Source: Wolfiporia cocos
Lineage: Eukaryota > Basidiomycota > Agaricomycetes > Polyporales > Phaeolaceae
DNA length: 64,000 bases
Direction: 5' to 3'
Assembly: GCA_029448655.1 (NCBI GenBank)
Contig: JACCLO010000008.1
Location: 744,001-808,000, forward strand
Shown piece after piece: positions 21,454-31,395 of the stretch. The translations under genes were made by a program, and so were the position numbers. A model generated the notes under the pieces. The model worked only from the letters and a program-made list of their open reading frames with translations. It searched no databases and was not told the DNA's origin. Position 1 is the first letter of the stretch, and each line of letters starts with the position of its first letter.

Positions 21454-23281
21454 CTACCACGCCCACGCCGCACTCATCACTGACAATGCCAGGGCCCATG
21501 CGGCAGCTTGAGCGACCGGCGCAATCGGCGAGCCACCCGACTTGCTCTGACTCTCGACCGCCTGCACGAACCCGTTGCCACATGCTGTGTCCGCGACCGC
21601 CGCGGCGTGCGCATACGTCGTGCCTAGGTCCGCTGTGCCGAGTCCCTCCTCGACGTACACCGCCATAACGTCTTGGATGCACATTGAACAGCTCGGCGTC
21701 GTACCGTTAGGAACACTGAGTCCGAGTGGGAGCTCATAGAAATAGGCGTCCGCAGAGCCGCTGTTTGCCACTGCATCGACGTAGCAGTACGTGTTGGTCG
21801 TGTTGGCGGGGAGGCATGCCGTGGCGCGCATCAGGCTGTATGCGTGTAGACCTGGGCGAGGAGATGGTTCTGGACGCAGATCCTGGGAAATAGTAGACGG
21901 ACGTACCGACAAGCGTGCTCGCTGCCAGCTCGTTGTTGGCTTTGAGGTCTATTGCACACGTAGTCTGCAGCTCTTGCGCAAACCAGGCCATGTTCGCCGC
22001 GCACTGGTCTAAGCTGGGTCCAGTGTTGCACGTGCCCCACAAGACATTGTTCAAAAGTGTGAGATTGTTTTGCGCCTGTTTGGTGGATCAGCCCCGCCAG
22101 AGAATATGTCAGCTGTCGATCCCGGCACTTGGTACCTCGACAGAAGGAAAACGACGGCACGAGTCTGCAGCCATCTAGCGCTCGAATGACAACGCTATTT
22201 CTGTTGCGAGCGCGCCAGATGTTTCACAGCGCGTTCGAACTGCCAAACATCTCGCAGCGAAGCCAACGAAGCACATCGTGAGAAGCATCACAATGTGATG
22301 GACCACTGATGTCAGCGACAGTATCATGTATACTACAATCACATGAGCCAGCAAGCGAGCACAGGAAATATCCACCTGTCCGGCCACCTCACGCAACGGA
22401 CATGCCACCGTTTGTCACTGCTACACTGCTCAACATCATGGGTGAAACGCTGTGCTCACCTCGATGAAAGCTGTCGATTGCGCGACAAGCAGCGAGAACG
22501 GGCGGCAATCGCGGAACGATTCGGTCTGAGTCATGTTCTGGAAGAACGTGTAGCAGCTCTGCGTGGAGAAGTTCGGCGACAGTGTCGTGTCAAATGGCTG
22601 AGGGAAAGGCGTGGGTAGCACGGGTGAGCTAGCCGGGATGGTTGGGACAGTCGTATCCCCCGGGGATGAGGAGCTCGTCGGGGAAGTCGAGACAAGAGAC
22701 GTAGATGACGCCGAAGTCGAGGAGGAGGCGGATTCAGAAGTGGGAGTAGCCGAGGTAGACACGAGTGTAAAGGAGTCGGTACTGCTAATCTCGACCATCT
22801 CCTGCGAGCTTCCGTACGATGCTCGCTTTTCATGTCGCCCGTGCGCTTCTGCGTGCCAGTCGGTGAGGGACGCAGCGAGAGCTTGCCAGCTGTTTACAGA
22901 GTAATGCTCGTGAGACAAGAAGTCTAGCACAGCGGGGTGTGACAGGTACCGCGTCGAGAGCGTGATCAGGGCCAGGACAAACGGAACAGCCAAAATGGAC
23001 CACCGCGCGTGGGTCGTACGTCTCTTCTTCATAAGCCTGTGCAGCTGCTCCTTCTCGCGCTTGAAAGTCGGCACCATACAAGGAGATGAGGGTGCAGGCG
23101 AAGGAAGCGGGGATGGGTCAGGAGAGAGGCTGCTAGCACGCGAAGATGACGCAGACGGAGAACTCGAGCGCGAGCTGGTCAGAGGAGCACCTTCTTTACG
23201 GGCGACTGCGGGCGATAGGATTTCAATGCCATTCTCGCGAGATGTTAAGAGGGGTATAGGCGAGGGCGGGAGAGTCGACAT
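21454..23281 (-). CDS. DUF7729-type membrane glycoprotein
   Basis: Uncharacterised fungal family. Exons 22460-23281, 21907-22075, 21454-21851; 462 aa from ATG 23281 (an in-frame ATG at 23320 would add 13). A Ser/Pro-rich cytosolic stretch is followed by a basic patch (MKKRRTTHARW), then a TM segment near residues 95-115 (SILAVPFVLALITLSTRYL). A Ser/Thr-rich linker leads to the cysteine-rich domain: SCYTFFQNMTQTESFRDCRP, VLWGTCNTG, LDQCAANMAWF, TACLPANTTNTYC, PSCSMCIQDVM. The protein ends in a hydrophobic Ala-rich tail (APVAQAAAWALALSVMSAAW). Intron 1 is 384 nt, intron 2 55 nt. Several NxT/S sites. Likely displayed outside the plasma membrane or in the secretory pathway; function unknown. Confidence 0.85.
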
Positions 23282-23433
23282 TGAGATCGAAAGCAGACAG
23301 CTCCGTGGCGCAAGTCCCAATAAATGAGTGTGATGTCAAATGAATGGAAGTCCGTACACGAATTGCTCCGGCACGAGACGAATGAATCTGTGGGGAACCC
23401 GCACGAGCAGACGGAATCAGCCTCCACTGACGA

Positions 23434-23938
23434 TCAACGCCGTATTACAGATGGAACACGCGGAGCAACCGTCGAACAGATGGACGACGGGTGTGGCTGC
23501 TCAGCTGACATGCGCAAAACGGGCGGAGAACTCACGGCTTTTAAGATCGGCAAGGACTCTGCGGATAGCGGGATGCTACGAACGACGTGTGTGCGACATA
23601 TAGCGGCGCTGGGCAAAGTGGCACAAGCCTCCCGGCGGCATTCTCATACATCAGGAACGACTCCCAAATTGGAGGAGGGTGTTCAATGTGAACGCCCAGC
23701 CGGGTCTCGAACCCAGCCATCATCTGTCCAATCAGAGTGTATGGATCCACACAGCCTCGACCCGTCGGTGCCTGCTCTGTGGCGCCAAGCCGCATCTGAT
23801 GTGCTGCTCGATGAGTTGTGCATCGTGGTGAGGCCCAAGGAGACACAGAGCACGCACACACCTGCTGCGCAGCTTGCAAGGTATGTGCGAGTGTGTGCTC
23901 CACAAGATCGAGGGAGGGAGGGCTTGTCAAGATCAAAT
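23434..23938 (-). CDS. unidentified small gene, 5' end unresolved
   Basis: A protein-like stretch on the minus strand with three joined exons: an upstream one ending at 23862 (LTSPPSLDLVEHTLAHTLQA...), 23650-23795 (GRGCVDPYTLIGQMMAGFET and onward to WESFL) and 23434-23608 (IAAICRTHVVRSIPLSAESL and onward). Splice sites are GT-AG, with introns of 66 and 41 nt and closing phases. The periodic hydrophobic pattern and uninterrupted frames suggest a real small helical protein, but I do not recognise the family and could not find a start codon that splices in cleanly. A T-arm-like sequence inside it (near 23690-23712) is explained by coding. Confidence 0.4.
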
Positions 23939-24059
23939 CTCCTCGATCACTACACGTGTACCGCTCGGTCGCTGTTCGCAACGCGTTTCGTCCGCGTATC
24001 GCCGGCTACGCTTGCTATCACCGTTGCGTGCGACTCCCGCATCAACCAATCCATTATTT

Positions 24060-25547
24060 TCGATGATGCGGGGCCATGATCCCTCGTACGTGCAGGCGTC
24101 ACATTCAGTTTGTGACCTCAAAGTCCGTAACCCAGACCAGATTATACGTAAAGGAACGCACCGTCGAGTCCAGACCTCAGTCTAATGGAGCGCTCGAAAT
24201 AGCTTCTGGTGTGAGTACTGGTTAGATTGACGTGCTTGCTAAATGTTAAATGTTAACGCGGTCAACCGCCTTGGGAATAGGGTGCGTAAGAAAGAAACAA
24301 GGGATATGAATGTCAGCGACTCGTCTTGTATGTAAATCGTGTTCAATAAATCCTCTGCAATTGAGTAATCTGCGCTTTACCTGTTGATACATCTGGAAGG
24401 TTGTATGAACGTCACCCTCACGACGACGGGGAGCATTTGGCTGCGAAATAGGCTGAGTTATTGTAGTTACACTTGCTGCCCGATGAGGGCCGGTAATCAA
24501 CTGCGTACGCGCTGATGTACTCATCAGCTAGGCACATCTTCGTTCTTCTAATGCTAAGCATCACATAAGCCACTACACCCGGGGCCGGTTTTTGTCTGAA
24601 CTGGCCGCTGTGGGCGGTCCCTGCTGTCGTCGGTGTAACGCCGGGTGGATGGCGGCTTGAACAGTAACGCCCAGGAGCGTGATGGAGGTGACAAGACGGC
24701 ACACGGCACGGTAACGTACATGTCAGTTCGCCGGATAGTACACCAGACGAAGGCAGCTGTGTCGCAGTGACAATCAGTCCTTGGGGCGCCATTGACCGCC
24801 CACTCTGATGGATGATGATTGGCAGCGCTAGTCGCATCGAAGTTCCTATAGCTTCCAGGATGATCCGCATCTTGCTGAGCTGAGTCATTGTCAATGTGCG
24901 TGAAAGATATGCGCAGGGCATTATCGCGCAGGTTTTATATCAATTGAAATGGTTCATTCGAAGACCTCCAGCTATGAGGACGGAAACGCATAAAGAATGT
25001 TCGAGCGCGCGTTGTTAATACCTGCGTGCAAACTTAATTGGCATAGTTCCGTCTTGTGCAGAGACCTCCTTACATATCATGATGATCCGGTGCTAAGCAT
25101 CAGGGGGACCAATGCGTACAACAACATTAGGTCTCCAAGAGCATTATATGAAGGTATACGCGCTTTGTTTGAATTACTTTGTCGTGTCAAAGTGAAGATC
25201 TACGCGTTTGATACTAGGCCGCATTTCAATCGATACCAAACGCGACGATGTCGTCTAGTGAGCTATATGCAATGGAATAGTATCGTCGATGGTTACGCGT
25301 GCTTTAAGTTCGCGTTGTAGCTGCTTAACGCGTGACGTCACAACTGTCCCAGTCATGAGACTATCGCTTAAGTTAAGCGAGAGTCACGTATGCGGGCCGT
25401 TCACCTTGAGGCCGTATCATCAGAATACGATGGGTCACTTTCTTCCTCCTACCTACCCAGGTCTTGCGGAGCTCTCTCTGGGGTCGGGTCGTTCATACGC
25501 AAGGCGGCGCGAGTGTGGCAACTTCATGCTAGCAACTTACAAGCAAT
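24060..25547. other. AT-rich intergenic region
   Basis: A 167-codon minus-strand frame (24418-24921) shows no recognisable domain and no flanking splice logic. Otherwise only short frames. The right end holds the promoter of the DUF7918 gene. Confidence 0.35.
25333..25340. promoter_or_regulatory. CRE/ATF-like palindrome TGACGTCA
   Basis: Perfect site in CGCGTGACGTCACAAC, about 210 bp upstream of the DUF7918 start codon at 25548. Confidence 0.4.
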
Positions 25548-27289
25548 ATGAAGTACCGCGAACACGAAATCTGGCTACTTTGTGGTCATAAGCGGCTGGA
25601 GGAACTTGCAGAGGAGATTAAGGGCAACACCATTAGTTGCTACGTTCCCAGTGTGGCCGGAAAGGTATGACAAACACAGGACACATCCAGGCTACAGCAC
25701 ATCCATTATCTGACTGCCGGTGCGGCTGTGACTTCACGCGCTGTAAAATTAGGTGTTCTCGATCGCTTTTAATGATCAATCGGATACAGATATTAAGATC
25801 AAATGTTATATAAACGGTGAATTCGCTAGAGCCGTGGCCCGCAGACGTTCCGAAGGAACAGCGTATATTGAGGGCGTCAGAAAGACCGCCACAACCTTGG
25901 AGCCATTCGTTTTCGCGGAACCCACACTGACAGGTTAGCCAATTGTCATCAAAGCTACTACAGGGTTCAACTAGTGAATAGATGATGCTTCTATAGCAGA
26001 CAACGATGACGGCATCGGTCAGCTTGGAATGGTCGAATTGCAAGTCTTTCGCGTTAAGATCCCTGGAGAGAATGTGCCATTCTCAGCGGCACAAGCAGCC
26101 TCTAAACTCGCCGGACCTGGGCCAGTCCATGAAAGAAAAAAGGCGTTGGGTGTGCACTGTGTTGTGTGAGCTTCGACTGTTATTATGCATTCGACATCCC
26201 TAAACTCGGCCAACAGACTTGGGAAACCCAGGGGAGCCGAGCGGACGACTATCGTCCACACTGTGCCGTTAGATGACGATGATCTCCCCGATGCAGTTTT
26301 CGTCTTTAATTGTCGATCTCGGGGTGAGGAGGCATACTTCATGTGCGCCATCGTGTCTTGACTCCCCTACGTGTCCATGTCACGCTACTCAAGAAATCTT
26401 GCAAGCTCAGGGCATTATCGCAGCGCCTGAAGAGACCCAGCCGACCAACGATAGAAAGGGCAAGAAACGAAGGGAAGTTACGCCAGATCAGAGCACCAGG
26501 TCTCAAAGCCAGAAGCGTCCCCGCCAGGCATCTCCTACCACCCCTGTTCATGCACGCGTTGCGACTCAGATCGGCTCGCCTCCCGCTGCGGACGCTGGAC
26601 TGTCTGTTGCAACCCAGATTAGCTTGCCCCTTGGGGCTGGGCCGTCCGCCACTACTGGAGCTCGACCGTCTTCCAGAACAGGCCGATCTACCGTGCCCGC
26701 AGCCAATCGGTCACCTGCGCCTGAGGCTGGTCCATCTTCCCCAGCCCACCCCGGTACGTCTGCTGGGGTCAGAGCTCATCAATCGACCTCAGCCGCCGCT
26801 GGCCCGTCAGCTGGCCCGTCAGCTGGAGCTTTAACGGGTCAGTCGAGTGCGGCTGAAGCAACGACTGCGGACGTGAAGCCGGTGCTGCGTGCTGCGCCCA
26901 CTGTCATAGATCTAAATGACGATGAGGACGAAGAAATGGAGGCATTGAAGGTAAGCCCCCCTGATCGCTATCAAGACCTGTAACTTTCATGACAGAAATC
27001 GCCAAACTGACGGTGACTGTCTCGTGAACTGCAGGATCAAATTCAGTTGCTACGAACTGCCTGCGAATCTAATATGCAACTTATGCATACCGGCATGACG
27101 AACTTGGAGAAACAGATCGCTCGAGCTGATGCGAAGCGAAGGCGAACTATCAGGCTTGTCAACGTCAAGCAGGAGGCCTCATCACAGGTCAAACAGGAGG
27201 CCTCATCACAGGTCAAACAGGAAGAGCTTTCGCGGGCTAAGCAGTCTGGCGCATCAGAGCGTGTTTTCATTGATTTAACTGGCGATTGA
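25548..27289 (+). CDS. DUF7918 domain protein (intact paralogue C)
   Basis: Function unknown; a basidiomycete-expanded family. Exons 25548-25664, 25753-25933, 25997-26165, 26217-26323, 26394-26950, 27035-27289; 461 aa. Exon 1 (39 codons, ending SCYVPSVAGK), exon 2 (DIKIKCYINGEFA, EPFVFAEPTLTG), exon 3 (GMVELQVFRVKIPGE, VHERKKALGVHC) and exon 4 (LPDAVFVFNCRSR) match the two copies at 43-47 kb exon for exon. The DUF7918 domain ends at EILQAQGII. The C-terminal half is a Ser/Pro/Ala-rich disordered region, then TVIDLNDDEDEE, a short coiled coil, three VKQE repeats and the last residues FIDLTGD. The VKQE and IDL(T/N)-acidic motifs resemble SUMO acceptor and SUMO-interacting motifs, suggesting a nuclear role (inference). 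All phases close. Confidence 0.85.
27164..27225 (+). repeat. 24-bp in-frame tandem repeat encoding VKQEASSQ
   Basis: Two full copies (27164-27187, 27188-27211) and a partial third, differing by one base, inside the last exon of the DUF7918 gene. Each adds one psi-K-x-E motif. Confidence 0.9.
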
Positions 27290-28342
27290 GGTGCGTAGAA
27301 GTGTTACCAATGGAAACATGAGATAGAATGCTCATCTGGTGCGACCTCAAGGGCGAGGTCGGTTTGTGAGATGTGTTATTTGTATTCAGCTGCTAGGGAG
27401 GTATCTAGTCTGTCAGTTTAGATGTTCTTGTCTCTCTTGTCCTGTTCTGGCCAGAGTCGCCTTGCAGTTATGCGATGTATATGGTAATTCAATATGCACG
27501 TTATTCTCTGTTCTCAGCAGGCACGAACGTCTCCGCAAAACTGATGATCTCACTCTTTGGTCGAGGTACCAAGTGGCTCACTTAAGTCGTACGCAGGTGA
27601 GCTCTCTTACGTGTTGAGAGCGTGTCAGTTGCTCATTTCTTTCTGGAGCGAAGAGGTGAACATACGACGCCGTACGCAAGTATCCGGGACAAGACCAGCT
27701 CGTATGCGTGGGCCGGACTACGGTGGCATGTTTTGCATGGATTCCACTTCGTCATTAGTGCTGACAGTGCCGCCCGCATAGACCAGCTTCGGAGCGTCAA
27801 GCCCACGCGCTGAACAGAGGCCGTGTAATGTTTCTTGGCTGACTGGGTTGCCCAGGAACATATGTGCCTATGTACATGCTCATAAGGCGATGCGAGGTAT
27901 GCACCGCCATGCACGCCGCGACCCAGCAGATCGGCATCGCGATCTGAGGATGGATGATTTATTTACTGGCCATTTGCGCATGGCGAGCACATAAAGGTGG
28001 CTCGGGCCAAATCCGCCGCGCGGCCATAAGTGCGGTTCGGCCATGGACATGCAGGGAAGGCAGAACTGCGTTTGAAATGGGTTGCTAGGTCTCCGACACT
28101 AGAACGATAGGCAGGAGACGTTCTCACGCACAGACCTTGGATTACGTAAAAATGATAATTGCTGCGTATGGCAGTGAGGTTGAACTTGAAACTTGAAAGC
28201 CCGCGGAAAAGCCCGCAGAAAAGCCCGCTTCCTATCATCGCCCAGCAACCTCCAGCAACGTCTCCTGAACGACCTCTGCACTCGCCGATACTCCTCAACA
28301 CATATTCGGCGGATTCCTTTGTTCAACTAGTGCATCTATATA
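27290..28342. other. intergenic, RHO1 promoter side
   Basis: No gene recognised. Contains a short tandem repeat close to the RHO1 start, annotated separately. Confidence 0.45.
28195..28228 (+). repeat. three 12-bp repeats (GAAAAGCCCGC unit) upstream of RHO1
   Basis: GAAAGCCCGC at 28195, GAAAAGCCCGC at 28206 and 28218, separated by one purine, 115-148 bp before the start codon. Position suggests promoter or 5' UTR; function is speculative. Confidence 0.7.
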
Positions 28343-29503
28343 ATGTCTGAAATCCGTAGGAAGTTGGTCATCGTGGGTGATGGTGCTTGCGGAAAGGTCA
28401 GCATCGGGCGCGCCTGGTCTTGGTTGTCGTACCACCACTAACGCTTGCGCGGCCCACAGACCTGTTTGCTGATTGTCTTCTCGAAAGGCACATTCCCAGA
28501 GGTGCGTACAGCGATATGTCGGCCACCGCACTTACGTGTGTGGCGCGACATGCGTGCGGCTCGTGTGTTTCGGCGCTGGCGCTAAGACCTTGCACAGGTC
28601 TATGTCCCCACCGTCTTCGAGAACTACGTCGCCGATGTGGAAGTCGATGGGAAGCACGTTGAGCTCGCGCTATGGGATACGGCCGGTCAGGAAGACTACG
28701 ATCGTCTCCGGCCGCTCAGTTATCCCGACTCCCACGTCATCCTCATCTGTTTCGCGGTAGACTCGCCTGATTCCCTCGACAACGTCCAGGAGAAGGTGCG
28801 TCGTTCATATATGTGTTCATCTGTACATCGATTGACATGCACATCGACGCGCGTTCCGTATCTACAGTGGATCTCGGAGGTTATGCACTTCTGCGCCGGT
28901 CTGCCCATCATCCTCGTCGGTTGCAAGAAGGATTTACGTCGTGACGCAAGAGTCATTGAGGAACTGAGGAAGACGAATCAGCGGCCTGTCACTCCTGAAG
29001 AGGTGCGTAACGTATCCGCCTTGCAATACAGCCAATTACTTGATCAGCATAATCTCGTGATGTATGATGATTTTCTATCGTGCACGACGAAGGGTGGCCC
29101 TGATAGCGCCATTCCGCGCATCGCCGAAATTAAATCCTATCGTACATCGTGCCTCATAATGCATGGCCAGAAGTTGGGCTGCGATTCCATGCATTATGAG
29201 GCAGTCGTCTCGATGGTAGTGGTACGCCGGCGACGGCGCGCGCCTACATCCCGCTGCGCACGTGCCTGCGCAGCATTGCATCGTTTCGCAACTTGATGGC
29301 GCTGTTGCTTGAGAGACACGGCCGAGCTGACCGCTCGCATTGTACAGGGTATGGCTGTGCAACAGAAGATTGGCGCCAAGCACTACCTGGAATGCTCAGC
29401 TAGGACGGGAGAGGGTGTTCGTGAGGTTTTCCAGTACGCTACGCGCGCTGCGCTCCTCAGTCGGCCCAAGGGTGGCAAGAAGCACCACTGCGTTGTCCTG
29501 TAA
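28343..29503 (+). CDS. RHO1: Rho1/RhoA-type small GTPase
   Basis: Plasma-membrane GTPase controlling actin, the cell-wall integrity kinase cascade and glucan synthase. Exons 28343-28396, 28460-28501, 28598-28795, 28868-29002, 29348-29503; 194 aa, exactly Rho-sized. P-loop GDGACGKT (split by intron 1 between K and T), switch I VPTVFENY, switch [21 protein letters not shown] (base recognition), the Rho insert region [27 protein letters not shown], a basic GGKKHH and the CAAX box CVVL (geranylgeranyl type). Intron 4 is 345 nt, far longer than the other introns of this gene (63-96 nt), and carries a perfect 17-bp inverted repeat. Confidence 0.97.
29150..29203. repeat. 17-bp perfect inverted repeat in RHO1 intron 4
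   Basis: TGCCTCATAATGCATGG at 29150-29166 and its exact reverse complement at 29187-29203, with a 20-nt spacer. In RNA this would form a strong hairpin inside the intron. Confidence 0.92.
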
Positions 29504-31395
29504 ATCACATCGCGGACACTTCCCTGCGCGCGTCGAGGTAGTGGCGACATCGCGTTCGATGCGGGTACCGTCGTTTTCATAATACCCCTGCCTTCTCATG
29601 ACTACTACTATCTTTTGCAACGACTGCCGTACATCTCACCTTTCCTCGTACTACACGGTCCACGACCTCTCTGGTGTCGCCCTCTCAACGCGTTACAGAT
29701 ACGACTTTCTTCATCATCCTCATCTCTTCGCATGTAAGTAACGAACGTGGTCATTTATCATCTGTCATAATCCGGATCAGGGATCTTTCAGAGCGCAGAC
29801 AGATGAGATCGGCATATCTGCACGCGAGCTATTTATAGGTCTTCCGCAATCCCGCTAAGCGAATGCACCCTAAGATTATGCAGGTGACAAAGTTAAAACG
29901 ACAGTGAGATACAGCTGCGGAATTCAGTCCAAGCATCACAACGCTCTTGGTCCTCTCGAGCCTGTCTCCGCTGATGCGTTCGGCGAATTCCAAACGTTGC
30001 CATGGACAAGTAGAACCCCGAAACGAGGTTGTGTCAGTGACGACATGGACTGTAAAAAGCTCGCGACAAGCGAAAGCTGCGGCTCGACTGCGGACTTGCT
30101 CAGACGGCTCGGAGAGCGGGCTTGGACGAGTCTCGGCGCGCCTGTCGTGGATCGCAGCGGGATCGCGTATCATACACCGACCTATGCCGACATTTTGGTC
30201 TTGCTGGGTCGATTTGAGTTGGCCAGATTGGCGGCTCGGGTGGCGGTCTGACAGACTGCGTCCGAGTGGCGATGTGACTCCCCGAGACAGCCCGATGCCG
30301 CGGTGATTCAATGTGGCCGCTGCTCGGCAGACCAGAGTATGCTGTCCACACGCAACAGGAAAATTTGGCGGAGGCTCGCACGGTGTATGTGGGTCACAGG
30401 TCGGTGGCATGGCCCAGAATAAGATCCTGACATGCAGAGTGATTACAGTTGCTGCAAAGCAGGGTTTTGATATCTACCGGGCCCAGGCCTAGGTGGACGA
30501 TCTTGATCATGGAATGTAACTCAATGGGAGCCTGTAGTTATCATTAGAGCCTGTGGGTTAGCGTGAGGGTTAGTCGGAGGCTATGAGCATGTATATGCCC
30601 ATATAAATCAAAGCCCAAGCACAAAGCCCAAGTACTTGTAGCTTCTCATGCAATGAGCGAAAATCACGTTTTGACATCGAATTTGGCATTGAGATGATAA
30701 ACGTTTCCTTACATCCATACTGATGATGTTTAGCGCTTTGAAACGATTGCTACTGCGCTATACGAGACCATCGCTCGTGGAATCCAGATCTCATCTTCCA
30801 CTGAGGCCCAGTCTGGGTAAATCACTCAAGCCACTCTCTCTCTTGCAACGTCCCAATTCGATTCGCAATAATCCATCCAGGTATGCGCGCATACCGTCTC
30901 GCGCTGTTATGCTGACGCCGAAGGACTATCTCGGAGTTTATATCCGAGCGGTTAATAGTTTCAATCTGTACCTCCACCATATCGTCACTCCGCAGTGGTA
31001 TTGCCGCCAGCGCAGTCTAGTGGGTTGCTCGGAGATCTTGTCGAACTGCCTGGTATGTGCTTTAGCGTCGATTCGATGTCCTGATACAGACTAGGCATAG
31101 GACATCCTCGTGAACTGGGCCGCCCCTCGAGGAGCGGAGCAAACGCCGGCTAAACATAGTGGTGCTTGCGATTAACCCGCATCAGAGGCCATACCACCGT
31201 CATATCCTGTCCGACCCGCGCCGCGGTCCTGGCCATTCGCTCTCCACCCGGGGTATCCCATTCGACTCGGCGGCTGGCTTCGTTCTCTGTCGGTCACTTC
31301 TCGAACGATATATTCACCGTCAGATACCATCTCACGCAACTACCTCACCGCTTCGGACTTCGGTCCAACATAACCGTACCCACAATCTATACTTC
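29504..31395. other. 1.9-kb intergenic region
   Basis: RHO1 3' UTR at the left, PH-domain promoter at the right. Overlapping frames at 29829-30410 (-) and 29904-30306 (+), and 30723-31094 (+), lack recognisable domains or splice-conserved partners; I do not call them genes. Confidence 0.35.

Noticed and set aside
23685..23715. Good T-arm (CTGGG TTCGAGA CCCGG, minus strand)
   Set aside because: No matching 5' acceptor strand or D-arm upstream; it lies in an exon of a protein-like gene and is explained by coding.
24418..24921. 167-codon minus-strand frame
   Set aside because: No recognisable domain, start context or partner exon; not strong enough to call.
29829..30410. 193-codon minus-strand frame downstream of RHO1
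   Set aside because: Composition and hydrophobic pattern look random and an equally long frame exists on the other strand.
30550..30580. Telomere-like GGGTTAG motifs
   Set aside because: Only two imperfect units; no array.
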